Below, in pieces: positions 1 through 7,952 of a stretch of 27,271 bases of DNA. The notes under the pieces were generated by a model. That model had not been told where the DNA came from. It saw only the letters and a program-made list of their open reading frames with translations, and searched no databases. The stretch spans positions 1 through 27,271 of the forward strand of contig JAYWHT010000112.1 in assembly GCA_043777595.1 (NCBI GenBank), given 5' to 3'. The first letter of the stretch is position 1. Every line of letters begins with the position of its first letter. This stretch comes from JAYVJH01 sp043777595. Its GTDB lineage: Bacteria; Bacteroidota; Bacteroidia; Cytophagales; Spirosomataceae. The position numbers and the translations under genes were made by a program.

Positions 1-311
1 GATACCAGCAACAACACCAGTATCCGTTTCGTCAAAACCTCAAAGATAAAGTTTACAATGGCCACATCGCCAGCATTGCCGAAGGGCATTATTGCGGCTT
101 TTTTGGCTGGCCTAATCTTAATAATCGTAACAAAGGCGGATTCTTAGGGCTGCCCGCCAGCGATACTCACGCACCTATGCGAATTGTGGATATTTATAGA
201 AGAGACGGCGATAAACTATCTGAGAATTGGGTATTTATCGACATTCTACATTATTTATTTGAGCAAGGGCTGAATGTATTGGAACGTAGTCGTAATATAA
301 ATAGAACTTAA
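1..311 (+). CDS. SnoaL-like / NTF2-fold ester-cyclase-type protein (3' end only)
   Basis: The reading frame is open from the left edge (first full codon at base 3) to TAA at 309-311, giving about 102 residues of a C-terminus. The segment reading MRIVDIYRRDGDKLSENWVF followed by IDILHYLFEQGLNVLER is the usual ending of SnoaL-like polyketide-cyclase/ester-cyclase proteins of the NTF2 fold, where the stretch before and around NW.FIDILH closes the cone-shaped pocket. The start and N-terminal half lie outside the window. It lies 88 bp upstream of the MetE-like gene on the same strand, separated by a hairpin, so the two may be co-transcribed. Substrate unknown; members of this family act on, or only bind, small hydrophobic molecules. 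Confidence 0.75.
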   Translation, partial: YQQQHQYPFRQNLKDKVYNGHIASIAEGHYCGFFGWPNLNNRNKGGFLGLPASDTHAPMRIVDIYRRDGDKLSENWVFIDILHYLFEQGLNVLERSRNINRT

Positions 312-340
312 AATAACAAATAAACACTACCAAAAATCAC

Positions 341-369
341 CGACACCATCGCTTTGAGCGATGGTGTCG
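341..369. repeat. Perfect 13-bp hairpin between SnoaL-like and MetE-like genes
   Basis: CGACACCATCGCT and AGCGATGGTGTCG pair perfectly around a TTG loop. No T-tract follows, so it looks more like a REP-type palindrome or attenuator than an intrinsic terminator. It contains an ATG (361) that would be an alternative start for the next gene, which argues against that start. Confidence 0.7.
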
Positions 370-399
370 CTACAAAAAACATACTTAAACCAAAAAATT

Positions 400-1551
400 A
401 TGAAAACCAGTACTGACCGTATTCTAACAACCCATGTGGGTAGCTTGCCCCGTTCCAAAGCCGTTACCGATTTGGTTTTTGCCAAAGAACGCAACGAAGC
501 CGTTGATGCCGAAGTGTTTAACCAAACCATAAAAATTGCTGTCGATGAAGTAGTAGCACGCCAAGTAAAAGCAGGTGTGGACGTAGTGAGCGATGGCGAA
601 ATGAGTAAAATTAGTTATTCGACCTATATCAAAGACCGCATCACAGGCTTTGAAGGCGATAGCCCTCGCAATCCACCAAGCGACTTAGAAGACTTCCCGG
701 GTTTTATGCAACGAGCCTCCAAAGGTGGCGGTACGCCTACTTATTCTCGGCCTTGTTGCGTGGCAAAGGTAGAAGTAAAAAGTATGATTCCGCTCGAAGA
801 CGATGTGGCCAATTTTAGTGCCGCCATCGTTGCCCATCGGCCTCACGATACTTTTATGAACGCCGCTTCGCCCGGGGTAATTGCATTGTTTTTGCCCAAT
901 AAACATTACGCCACCCAAGACCAATATTTGGAGGCTCTGGCCGAGGCCATGCGCCCCGAGTACGAGGCCATTGTGGCAGCAGGGTTTATTTTGCAGTTGG
1001 ACTCACCCGATATTGGTTTGGGCAAACACATGATGTTTAAGAACGAAACCGAAGAAAATTATGTACGGCTGGCTTCGCAACACGTGGAGGTACTAAACTA
1101 TGCCTTGCGAAACATTGCCGCAGACCGAGTGAGAATGCACGTATGTTTTGGAAACTATGAAGGCCCACACCACCACGATGCACCAATGAGTATGGTATTA
1201 CCGATAGCCCTAAAAGCCAAACCACAAGGCTTACTTTTTGAAACGGCCAACCCACGCCATGCCCACGAATGGACAGTATTTAGAGATTTTAAGAACCAGA
1301 TTCCTGACGATAAAATCTTGATTCCAGGCGTGTTAGATTCTACCACCAATTTTATTGAACACCCCGAATTAGTGGCTCAACGCATCGAAACTTATGCCAA
1401 TATTGTAGGTAAAGAGCGAGTAATGGCAGGAACTGACTGCGGCTTTTCGACTTTTGCAGGCTTTGGCTCGGTGGACGAAGACATCGTTTATGCCAAACTG
1501 GCGGCCATGGCCGAAGGGGCAGCCATTGCCAGCAAGCGGCTCTGGGGGTAG
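400..1551 (+). CDS. Cobalamin-independent methionine synthase (MetE C-terminal-domain) family protein
   Basis: A 383-residue protein covering only the catalytic C-terminal barrel of MetE; full MetE is about twice as long, so this is the stand-alone MetE-like class seen in catabolic clusters. The N-terminus shows the family signature TTHVGSLPRS. The zinc site of the family is present: His-x-Cys in MHVCFGNYEG (near residue 249), Glu in LLFETANPRH (near 286) and Cys in AGTDCGFST (near 348). The role is therefore probably zinc-dependent methyl or alkyl transfer with a thiol or similar acceptor, not necessarily methionine synthesis. The ATG at 400 (MKTSTDR) is chosen over the in-frame ATG at 361 because the latter lies inside a hairpin and adds 13 residues unlike the family. 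It ends 1 bp before a perfect hairpin shared with convergent metG. Confidence 0.85.
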   Translation: MKTSTDRILTTHVGSLPRSKAVTDLVFAKERNEAVDAEVFNQTIKIAVDEVVARQVKAGVDVVSDGEMSKISYSTYIKDRITGFEGDSPRNPPSDLEDFPGFMQRASKGGGTPTYSRPCCVAKVEVKSMIPLEDDVANFSAAIVAHRPHDTFMNAASPGVIALFLPNKHYATQDQYLEALAEAMRPEYEAIVAAGFILQLDSPDIGLGKHMMFKNETEENYVRLASQHVEVLNYALRNIAADRVRMHVCFGNYEGPHHHDAPMSMVLPIALKAKPQGLLFETANPRHAHEWTVFRDFKNQIPDDKILIPGVLDSTTNFIEHPELVAQRIETYANIVGKERVMAGTDCGFSTFAGFGSVDEDIVYAKLAAMAEGAAIASKRLWG

Positions 1552-1620
1552 GTAAATTAGACTTGATTAGATTTGACAACTTTTTTTGAAAGTTGTCAAA
1601 TCTAATCAAGTCTAATTTAC
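1552..1620. terminator. Perfect 32-bp palindrome acting as bidirectional terminator (family A repeat)
   Basis: The arms 1552-1583 and 1589-1620 are exact reverse complements of 32 bp around a 5-base loop (TTTTG). The element begins right after the stop of the MetE-like gene and its other arm contains the stop codon and last two codons (Val-Asn) of metG, so it sits exactly between two convergent genes. The inner core AGATTTGACAACTTT and its complement recur in another hairpin at 23254-23294. Confidence 0.85.
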
Positions 1621-3660
1621 ACCCGCCCCGTCCCAAACGGTTTTGGACGGTTGTACAAATGCCAAACTTCCGTCTCGGTCTTCGGCCATCAGTATCATAC
1701 CTTGCGATGTTTGTCCCATTATTTGACGTGGTGCAAGATTGGCCAAAAAACAAACTTGCTTACCAACTACTTCTTCCGCCTTGAAATATTCGGCGATGCC
1801 GCTCAGTATTGTTCGGGTCTGGTGGCCGTCTGCTACGCTTAGTTTCAATAGTTTTTTACTTTTTAGTACATTTTCGGCGGCCACGATTGTACCTACTCTG
1901 ATGTCCATTTTACCAAAATCATCGAATGTGATTTCGGGCTTGATGTCGGCTATTTTTTTGGTTTCCAATTCGTTCATTAGCTTTGAGTTTTGTAGTTTCT
2001 GTATTTGTGCCTCTATGGTGCTGTCTTCTATTTTTTCAAACAACAAAAATCCTTCGCCGATAGGGTTTTGAGTTTTGAGTTTTGAGTTTGACCCATGACT
2101 CTCGACCCATGACTCTTGACTAATGTCCAACTGTTTTCTAATCTTGACTGCTGTAAATGGCATGAATGGCTCGCAGACGGTGGCTAATTTTTCGACAATT
2201 TGTAACGAAACATTGAGAATGGTATTCACACGCTCGGGGTCGGTTTTGATGGCGTGCCAAGGTTGTGTATCGGCCAAATATTTATTGCCCAATCGGGCCA
2301 TATCCATCACCGAAGCGAGTGCTTCACGGAATCGATATTGCTCAATAGACTGCCCAATCTTGGCGGGTAATTCGGATAACGTTTCTAATGTCGCTTTGTC
2401 AATATCTGTCAATTCGCCCAATGGTGGCACTTTTCCATCACAAAACTTATGAGTAAGCACGATGGCACGATTGACAAAATTGCCAAAAATAGCCACTAAT
2501 TCGCTGTTATTTCTGGTCTGAAAATCCTTCCATGTAAAATCATTGTCTTTGGTTTCGGGAGCATTGGCTGCCAGCACATAGCGCAGCACATCTTGTTTGG
2601 CGGGAAATTCTTGTAGATATTCGTGTAGCCAAACTGCCCAGTTGCGAGAAGTACTGATTTTGTCGCCCTCTAAGTTCATAAACTCGTTGGCGGGTACGTT
2701 ATCGGCCAGTGTGTAGCCGCCGTGTGCCATGAGCATAGCTGGAAAGATAATACAATGAAAAACGATATTGTCTTTGCCAATAAAATGAACAAGTTTACGC
2801 TCGGGATCTTGCCAGTAGTTTTGCCAGCCGCTGTCGGTACCATTTTTCTGAATAAGCCAGTCTTTGGTAGCCGATATATAACCGATTGGTGCATCGAACC
2901 ATACATAAAGCACTTTACCGTCGCTGTCGGGTAGTGGCACTTTTACGCCCCAGTCCAAGTCTCGTGTCATGGCACGTGGCCGTAAGCCATCTTTGAGCCA
3001 TGATTGGCACTGTCCAAAAACATTTACTTTCCATTCTTTATGCGAATTGACGTAAGCCTCGATGTCGGGCTGCATTTTGTCGAGTGGCAAATACCAGTTT
3101 TTGGTGGCTTTTAATATTGGCGTTGCACCCGAGAGCATCGAGCGTGGGTTTTTGAGTTCGAGCGGGCTAAGAGCCGTCCCGCAGCGTTCACATTGGTCGC
3201 CATAGGCATTGAGATTGGCACAAACAGGACACTCGCCTACAATGTAGCGGTCGGCCAAAAACTGCTGTGCCGATTCATCAAAATATTGTTCTGATACTTC
3301 TTCAACGAACGCATTTTTGTTGTATAAAGTCGTAAAAAAATCTTGCGAAGTTTGGTGGTGAACTGGCAGACTGGTACGAGAGTAAACGTCAAACGAAATG
3401 CCAAAATCAGCAAATGACTGCTTGATTTGGGTGTAATATTTATCGACAACTTGCTGCGGGGTGAGTCCTTCTTTTTTGGCACGAATCGTAATAGGTACGC
3501 CATGCTCGTCGGTGCCGCTCACAAAAGCTACATCGTGGCCAGCCAAACGCAAATAACGAGCATAAATATCGGCAGGAATATAACAACCAGCCAAATGACC
3601 GATATGAATAGGGCCATTGGCATAAATAAGGGCGGCAGTAATGGTATATTTTTGGGGCAT
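1612..3660 (-). CDS. metG: Methionine--tRNA ligase (methionyl-tRNA synthetase)
   Basis: The enzyme charges tRNA-Met with methionine in the cytoplasm. At 682 residues it has the class I catalytic core with the HIGH motif at residues 19-22 (YANGPIHIGHLAG), a zinc knuckle with CPVC and CERC (about residues 144-160), the KMSKS-type loop as DKISTS (about 333-337), the anticodon-binding helical domain, and a C-terminal EMAPII/Trbp111-type tRNA-binding and dimerisation domain (FDDFGKMDIRVGTIVAAE, from about residue 578). Between the anticodon and C-terminal domains (residues about 512-532) the linker is encoded by short tandem-like repeats. The start fits the family (MPQKYTITAALIYANGPIHIGH). The sequence CAAAAATA at 3681-3688 is a TATTTTTG -7-like box on this strand with no clear -33 partner. 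The stop codon lies inside the terminator hairpin. Confidence 0.97.
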   Translation of the reverse strand: MPQKYTITAALIYANGPIHIGHLAGCYIPADIYARYLRLAGHDVAFVSGTDEHGVPITIRAKKEGLTPQQVVDKYYTQIKQSFADFGISFDVYSRTSLPVHHQTSQDFFTTLYNKNAFVEEVSEQYFDESAQQFLADRYIVGECPVCANLNAYGDQCERCGTALSPLELKNPRSMLSGATPILKATKNWYLPLDKMQPDIEAYVNSHKEWKVNVFGQCQSWLKDGLRPRAMTRDLDWGVKVPLPDSDGKVLYVWFDAPIGYISATKDWLIQKNGTDSGWQNYWQDPERKLVHFIGKDNIVFHCIIFPAMLMAHGGYTLADNVPANEFMNLEGDKISTSRNWAVWLHEYLQEFPAKQDVLRYVLAANAPETKDNDFTWKDFQTRNNSELVAIFGNFVNRAIVLTHKFCDGKVPPLGELTDIDKATLETLSELPAKIGQSIEQYRFREALASVMDMARLGNKYLADTQPWHAIKTDPERVNTILNVSLQIVEKLATVCEPFMPFTAVKIRKQLDISQESWVESHGSNSKLKTQNPIGEGFLLFEKIEDSTIEAQIQKLQNSKLMNELETKKIADIKPEITFDDFGKMDIRVGTIVAAENVLKSKKLLKLSVADGHQTRTILSGIAEYFKAEEVVGKQVCFLANLAPRQIMGQTSQGMILMAEDRDGSLAFVQPSKTVWDGAGVN
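2063..2125. repeat. Short tandem-like repeats inside the metG linker
   Basis: On the + strand three successive GAGTTTT units are followed by two GACCCATGACTC-like units. Both are read in frame by metG as the low-complexity linker SQESWVESHGSNSKLKTQN. Similar 7-8 bp units occur at other gene borders in this window. Confidence 0.7.
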
Positions 3661-3705
3661 TGTGTATCTGAATTAAAACACAAAAATACGAAATAGATTG
3701 ATATA

Positions 3706-3751
3706 AGTCATCAGCTAACACATCGCAATGTTAAGCCGTTAGCTAACGACT
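3706..3751. repeat. Imperfect inverted repeat at the end of the GNAT gene
   Basis: The left arm AGTCATCAGCTAAC (3706-3719) and the right arm (3738-3751) match at 12 of 14 positions as an inverted repeat. The right arm includes the stop codon of the acetyltransferase. It could end transcription of that gene, but it has no clear T-tract. Confidence 0.5.
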
Positions 3752-4242
3752 GATAAAATATAATAGAGAAGTAACTCGTTTTCGACTTCGGTTGTAGAGT
3801 CTATCACAAATCCTAATTTTTCTAAGAGCCTGATAGAGTTGTGGTTGTCTATGATTGTGATGGCTAAAATATGTGTGTGGACTTGCCCTTTTGTTATTTC
3901 GTTCAGCAGTGCTTTGGTTGTTTCGTAGGCGTACCCGTTTTGGGTATATTGGGGCAGAAAAGCAAAACCAATGTCGTGATGTGCGAGGTGTTCTCTTTTG
4001 ATGAGTGTTACGATACCAATAGTTGAGTGAGTATTTTTTAGGCTGACCGTCCAATAGTTTATATTGGGGTCGTCGATTATTTTTTGAACATAATTTTGAG
4101 CATCTTGAAGTGAGCGAATGTTTCGGTCGCCAATGTTTTTGACCCAGCCTGCGGTGTTTACTAATTCATAAATAAAAGCGGTATCGTCTAAACTTAGTTT
4201 TTCTAAGATACATCGTTCTGTGTCAATTCTTTCGGCTTCCAT
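3739..4242 (-). CDS. GNAT family N-acetyltransferase (RimJ/RimL type)
   Basis: A 167-residue protein of the usual size for the family. It starts with the TERCILEKLSLDDTAFIYEL pattern typical of RimJ/RimL-like acetyltransferases. The acetyl-CoA pyrophosphate-binding motif A is seen as QNGYAYETTKALL, and the C-terminal IDNHNSIRLLEKLGFVID is the usual N.(S)..L.EKLGF signature. It should transfer an acetyl group from acetyl-CoA to an amine, either a protein N-terminus or a small molecule; the substrate cannot be told from sequence. It lies between metG and a 49-residue ORF, all on the minus strand, and its stop codon is inside an inverted repeat. Confidence 0.85.
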   Translation of the reverse strand: MEAERIDTERCILEKLSLDDTAFIYELVNTAGWVKNIGDRNIRSLQDAQNYVQKIIDDPNINYWTVSLKNTHSTIGIVTLIKREHLAHHDIGFAFLPQYTQNGYAYETTKALLNEITKGQVHTHILAITIIDNHNSIRLLEKLGFVIDSTTEVENELLLYYILSVVS

Positions 4243-4296
4243 TTCGGGGATATATATAAACGGACATTATCTCAAAACAAAAGTGGCGACACAGGC

Positions 4297-4446
4297 TTAG
4301 GCTGTCAGCTCAGGTTCTTCGGTTAAATCGACAGGTGCAAAAACGGGTGCTTTCTCAATAACCCTAATTTTTTCGTTTTTGGGGTTTACTTTCTTTTTTT
4401 GTTTGACTTTCTGAAAACTACCTTTCCCAAATGACAAGAATTTCAT
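4297..4446 (-). CDS. Small lysine-rich hypothetical protein (49 residues)
   Basis: A short ORF begins MKFLSFGKGSFQKVKQKKK, has a very basic first half and an acidic end (DLTEEPELTA). It lies in the 227-bp gap between the GNAT and HyuA genes, 23 bp downstream of the HyuA stop on the same strand, and would be translated as part of that transcript. Charge asymmetry and coherent codon use make it a plausible real small protein, but I recognise no family and there is no strong ribosome-binding site. No membrane segment. Confidence 0.45.
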   Translation of the reverse strand: MKFLSFGKGSFQKVKQKKKVNPKNEKIRVIEKAPVFAPVDLTEEPELTA

Positions 4447-4469
4447 AATCTTACTAATTTTAATAAACA

Positions 4470-6548
4470 TTACATTTTGACAACAATATTACGAAATTTG
4501 TCAATCAATACAACACTTTTTTGACCTACAATAAACGTACTTTCCATTTCTTCTATTACGGCGGGCCCCACAAAACTATCGCCAGGTTGTAAATCATAAC
4601 GACCATAAACGGGTATATCAGTGTAGCCTGTTTGGCCAGCCAAAAACACTTTTCGGTAGCCTTTGAGTGCAGTGGCGGCGTTTTGAGACTTGGGTACAAC
4701 TTGTTTTGGTAATATTTCTGGTGTTGGGCCACTCACTACTACACGCCACGTAACGGCTTCGATACCAACATCTTCTATGAGTTTGCCATAGCGAAGATGG
4801 TATTCTTTCTTAAAGTTCTCTTCGATTTCGGTCAATGAATTTTCAGATAAAATACCGTTCGGAATTTCGACACCTATCTCGTGGCCTTGACCCGAATAAC
4901 GCATATCGGCTATACGTTGAGTGTTAGGAGTATAATTTGCCTTTATTCCCGAAGACTTCAAAAACGCTATTCCCTCGGTTTCCATTTCGGTCATATAGCG
5001 GTTGAGCAGCGTCCAATCAATCATATTGACAGGACACACATAACTACGAATACTCTCACTGGCCACAGGCGACACCAAAAAACCCAACGCCGACAACACC
5101 CCCGACCCAACAGGAACAATCAACTGCGGGCTACCCAGCAGCCGTGCCACACCAAAAGCATGAACGGGGCCAGCACCGCCAAAAGCCGTCATGCTATATA
5201 GTCGTGGGTCATGGCCTTTTTCGAGAATATGTACCCGTGCGGCATTGGCCATGTTTTCGTTTACGATACGATGCACGCCCATTGCGGCGGCTTCGATACT
5301 GATATTGAGCGGTTTGGCCAAATGCTCGTCAATGGCCTTGCGAGCGGCTTCGAGGTCGAGTTGCATTGTTCCGCCCAAAAAATAATCTGGATTCAAATAC
5401 CCCAGCACCAAGTCGGTATCGGTTACCGTAGGCCGACTCCCACCACGACCATAGCAAGCTGGTCCGGGTTCTGAGGCGGCACTTTCGGGGCCAACTTTCA
5501 ATAGTCCCAATTTATCGACATAAGCAATACTGCCGCCGCCTGCACCAATTTCTATCATGTCAATAACTGGAATACGCACAGGCAAGCCAGAGCCTTTTTT
5601 GAAACGCATAACCCTTGCGGCTTCAAATTGATTGGTGATTTCGGGTTTTAGGTCAAAAATCATAGATGCTTTGGCCGTTGTGCCGCCCATATCAAAGGCC
5701 AGCAGGTCTTTGATACCCGTTAGTTTTCCATAAAAAACCCCCGCCATTGTACCTCCCGCAGGCCCCGATTCCAAGAGTTGAATCGGTGTTTTGCGTGCGC
5801 CATCTAAACTCGTCAGTCGGCCCGACGAAATCATGATTTCAATCGTCCCCTCAAAACCAAGTATTTTGAGTCTATCTCGCAAATTACTCAAATATTGATC
5901 GGTAATGGGCTGCACATAGGCGTTCATGGTTGTAGCCGAAGTACGTTCATATTCACGAATCTCAGGCATTACGTCCACCGATAAACTCACGTAAAGGTGT
6001 GGATATTTGGCCTTAATAAAATCGCCTACGGCTCGCTCATGGACGGGATTTGTGAAAGACTGCAAAAAGCAAACAGCAATAGACTCACAGCCTTCGGCAA
6101 CCAATCTGTCGATTTGGGTTTCTATTTCTAAAAAATCAATGGGCATAACGATATTTCCTTGATAGTCAATTCGTTCTGACACTCCCAATCGTAAATTACG
6201 TGGCACAAGTGGTTCGGGAACTGTCAAGAAAATATCGTAAATATCATAGCGTAGTTCACGACCAATTTCCAAAACGTCTTCAAAACCTTTGGTCGTAATC
6301 AAGCCTGTTTTGGCACCACGCCGCTCTATCACGGCATTGGTTACGAGGGTTGTACCATGCACAATGTTGCGTACTTGCGAGAGCGCAATGTTTTCTCTGT
6401 CAAGTAGCTCAACAGTACCTTTGACTATACCATTGGCTGGGTTGTCGTAAGTGGTGAGGGTTTTACCAAAAAACAAGTTTCCTGTTTGTTCTTCTAACAA
6501 TACTAAGTCGGTGAACGTGCCACCTATGTCTATGCCGAGTCGGTACAT
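4470..6548 (-). CDS. Hydantoinase/oxoprolinase subunit A (HyuA-like)
   Basis: A 692-residue protein with all hallmarks of the HyuA/N-methylhydantoinase A family, an actin-like ATPase fold. The N-terminal phosphate loop is LGIDIGGTFTD (residues 4-14), followed by HGTTLVTNAVIERRGAKTGLI, the second phosphate motif LLAFDMGGTTAK (around 285), EIGAGGGSIA (around 330) and the family segment TAFGGAGPVHA. Such subunits hydrolyse ATP to open cyclic amides (5-oxoproline, hydantoins) or to carboxylate ketones, normally together with HyuB, encoded next to them. No HyuB is present on either side here; the neighbours are a 49-residue ORF and a toxin-antitoxin pair. It is therefore an orphan subunit, or HyuB is elsewhere. 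It is the last recognisable catabolic gene of the minus-strand run from 18490. Confidence 0.9.
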   Translation of the reverse strand: MYRLGIDIGGTFTDLVLLEEQTGNLFFGKTLTTYDNPANGIVKGTVELLDRENIALSQVRNIVHGTTLVTNAVIERRGAKTGLITTKGFEDVLEIGRELRYDIYDIFLTVPEPLVPRNLRLGVSERIDYQGNIVMPIDFLEIETQIDRLVAEGCESIAVCFLQSFTNPVHERAVGDFIKAKYPHLYVSLSVDVMPEIREYERTSATTMNAYVQPITDQYLSNLRDRLKILGFEGTIEIMISSGRLTSLDGARKTPIQLLESGPAGGTMAGVFYGKLTGIKDLLAFDMGGTTAKASMIFDLKPEITNQFEAARVMRFKKGSGLPVRIPVIDMIEIGAGGGSIAYVDKLGLLKVGPESAASEPGPACYGRGGSRPTVTDTDLVLGYLNPDYFLGGTMQLDLEAARKAIDEHLAKPLNISIEAAAMGVHRIVNENMANAARVHILEKGHDPRLYSMTAFGGAGPVHAFGVARLLGSPQLIVPVGSGVLSALGFLVSPVASESIRSYVCPVNMIDWTLLNRYMTEMETEGIAFLKSSGIKANYTPNTQRIADMRYSGQGHEIGVEIPNGILSENSLTEIEENFKKEYHLRYGKLIEDVGIEAVTWRVVVSGPTPEILPKQVVPKSQNAATALKGYRKVFLAGQTGYTDIPVYGRYDLQPGDSFVGPAVIEEMESTFIVGQKSVVLIDKFRNIVVKM

Positions 6549-6559
6549 TGGGTATGAGC

Positions 6560-6853
6560 TTAACTGTTGAATTGCCTTCGTGAGTCTATAATATTGAGTA
6601 TATGAATGGTGTTCAAGTTTTCTAAAACAGTATAAAAAACTATCTAATAGGGCTTGACAGGAAACTCTCTTACCGAAGACAATATCCTGTGAGAACGTCC
6701 CGAATAAGGGTGAAAACCAAGCATATCTGTAACAGAAATAAGATAGTCTGCAAATTTTTCAGCTACCGCAAAACTTTGATATTCTGTAAGATAATCTAAA
6801 ATACGATGCAGGTCTTCTTGTGCATTGTTAGAGTAAACTACTTTGTAAGCCAT
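6560..6853 (-). pseudogene. ParE/RelE-type toxin gene interrupted by an in-frame amber codon
   Basis: The first 69 codons encode a ParE-like toxin start (MAYKVVYSNNAQEDLHRILDYL, then HPYSGRSHRILSSVREFPVKPY) and stop at TAG, 6644-6646. Beyond that codon the same frame continues as IVFYTVLENLNTIHILNIID then SRRQFNS, ending at TAA (6560-6562). That continuation is just what the family shows after VKPY-R: the last two strands and the terminal RR. The restored length is 97 residues, normal for ParE. A single Arg-type codon has therefore become TAG, or it is a sequencing error. As it stands the toxin lacks its C-terminal strands and is probably inactive. It overlaps the antitoxin gene by 16 bp. Confidence 0.75.
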
Positions 6854-7077
6854 TGTTTTACTTTTTGTCTTAACTCAGAACTGTCAATACCCAATTCGAC
6901 ATTTTGAATCAATGATTCGTTGAGTTTTTCTACAAAAACAGGTGAAGTGCTGTCGAAATATATTTGACGATTCTGAAAAAAGTACTCAATATTTGCCGCC
7001 AAATCTTCTATATCATTTTGCTCAAAAAGAAAATCTATCTGATTGTGCATTTTTTGTTTTATTTCTATTGCTGACAT
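6838..7077 (-). CDS. Antitoxin-like partner of the ParE-type toxin
   Basis: A 79-residue acidic protein directly upstream of, and overlapping by 16 bp, the ParE-like gene, the classic type II antitoxin-toxin order. It begins MSAIEIKQKMHNQIDFL and has a charged helical C-terminus (SSELRQKVKQWLTK) that could wrap the toxin. I see no clear ribbon-helix-helix or helix-turn-helix motif, so its assignment rests on position and size. It lies between the SDR and HyuA genes of the catabolic run. With the toxin broken, it may be kept by neutral drift or as an antidote to related toxins. Confidence 0.65.
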   Translation of the reverse strand: MSAIEIKQKMHNQIDFLFEQNDIEDLAANIEYFFQNRQIYFDSTSPVFVEKLNESLIQNVELGIDSSELRQKVKQWLTK

Positions 7078-7125
7078 AATAAATTTAATATGATGAATTC
7101 AAATTATCCACAATTTTAATCAATT

Positions 7126-7944
7126 CTAATGATATTCCTCGCCTCCGCTTACGTTCATGGCTTCGCCTGTGATGTAGCTGGCTTGGTCTGAGGCCAAAAA
7201 AACGCAAGCCTTGGCAATATCTTCTACTGCGCCTGTGCGGCCCATCGGGTTGCGGTCTTTGATGCCTTGCAGGTAAGTGTCGTAGTCGAGGCCGAGTTTT
7301 TCAGAAAAAAATCTATTTTGCCAATCGCCCAGCCCAGTCGTAATGTGGTTGGGGCAAACGGCATTTACTCTGATACCAAATTTGCCCAATTCTACGGCAT
7401 TAGAGCGTGTCAAGCCCACCAAACCATGCTTAGAAGCCGTGTAAGCCGCCGCAAATGGAAAACCCGATTTGGCAGCTTGGCTGGCAATATTGATAATGTT
7501 ACCACCCGTGCCTTGGTTTATCATCTGTCGAGCGACGGCTTGTGAGCATAAAAATGCACCTTTGAGATTTACGTCAAGTACAGCGTCCCAGCTTTCTTCT
7601 TTAAAATCAACAAAGGCCTCCATCAAATAGCCCACGCCAGCGTTGTTGATTAGTACGTCCACACTACCAAATACTTCGACAGTTTTCTGGACTAAATTTT
7701 GGCACGATGCCGCCGAGCGTACATCGCACACGATGCCAATGGCTTGCCCGCCAGCAGCTTGGCAAGCTACCACGATTTCGTCCATTTCGGCATTGTTACC
7801 AATGTGTTCGGCAGCAAATTCTGAACCTTTGGCCACGCCAATGTCTGAAACAACCACATTGTAACCTTCTGATGCAAAGCGCAGTGCCAAGGCTTCGCCT
7901 ATTCCCTTTTTACGGCCAGAGCCAGTGATGATGACGGTTTTCAT
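7126..7944 (-). CDS. SDR family NAD(P)-dependent oxidoreductase
   Basis: A 272-residue classical short-chain dehydrogenase. The cofactor loop TGSGRKKGIG is at residues 7-16, NNAG at 100-103, the catalytic serine near 155 (NIASQAAKSG), and the YxxxK pair as Tyr168 and Lys172 (YTASK). The C-terminus ITGEAMNVSGGEEYH is the usual substrate-loop end, with GGEEYH instead of the common GG. It probably oxidises or reduces a hydroxy/keto group of an intermediate of the surrounding pathway; substrate unknown. An inverted-repeat element carrying a four-helix-bundle gene lies directly upstream, its repeat only 8 bp from the ATG, so the native leader of this gene has been replaced. Confidence 0.92.
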   Translation of the reverse strand: MKTVIITGSGRKKGIGEALALRFASEGYNVVVSDIGVAKGSEFAAEHIGNNAEMDEIVVACQAAGGQAIGIVCDVRSAASCQNLVQKTVEVFGSVDVLINNAGVGYLMEAFVDFKEESWDAVLDVNLKGAFLCSQAVARQMINQGTGGNIINIASQAAKSGFPFAAAYTASKHGLVGLTRSNAVELGKFGIRVNAVCPNHITTGLGDWQNRFFSEKLGLDYDTYLQGIKDRNPMGRTGAVEDIAKACVFLASDQASYITGEAMNVSGGEEYH

Positions 7945-7952
7945 TGAATTTT

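Noticed and set aside
361..399. Upstream in-frame ATG as start of the MetE-like gene
   Set aside because: It lies within a 13-bp perfect hairpin and adds residues unlike the family; the ATG at 400 begins a family-like N-terminus.
1352..1753. 133-codon ORF opposite the MetE-like gene end
   Set aside because: Its frame crosses the terminator hairpin and two well-supported genes on both strands; the product is low-complexity and unlike any family.
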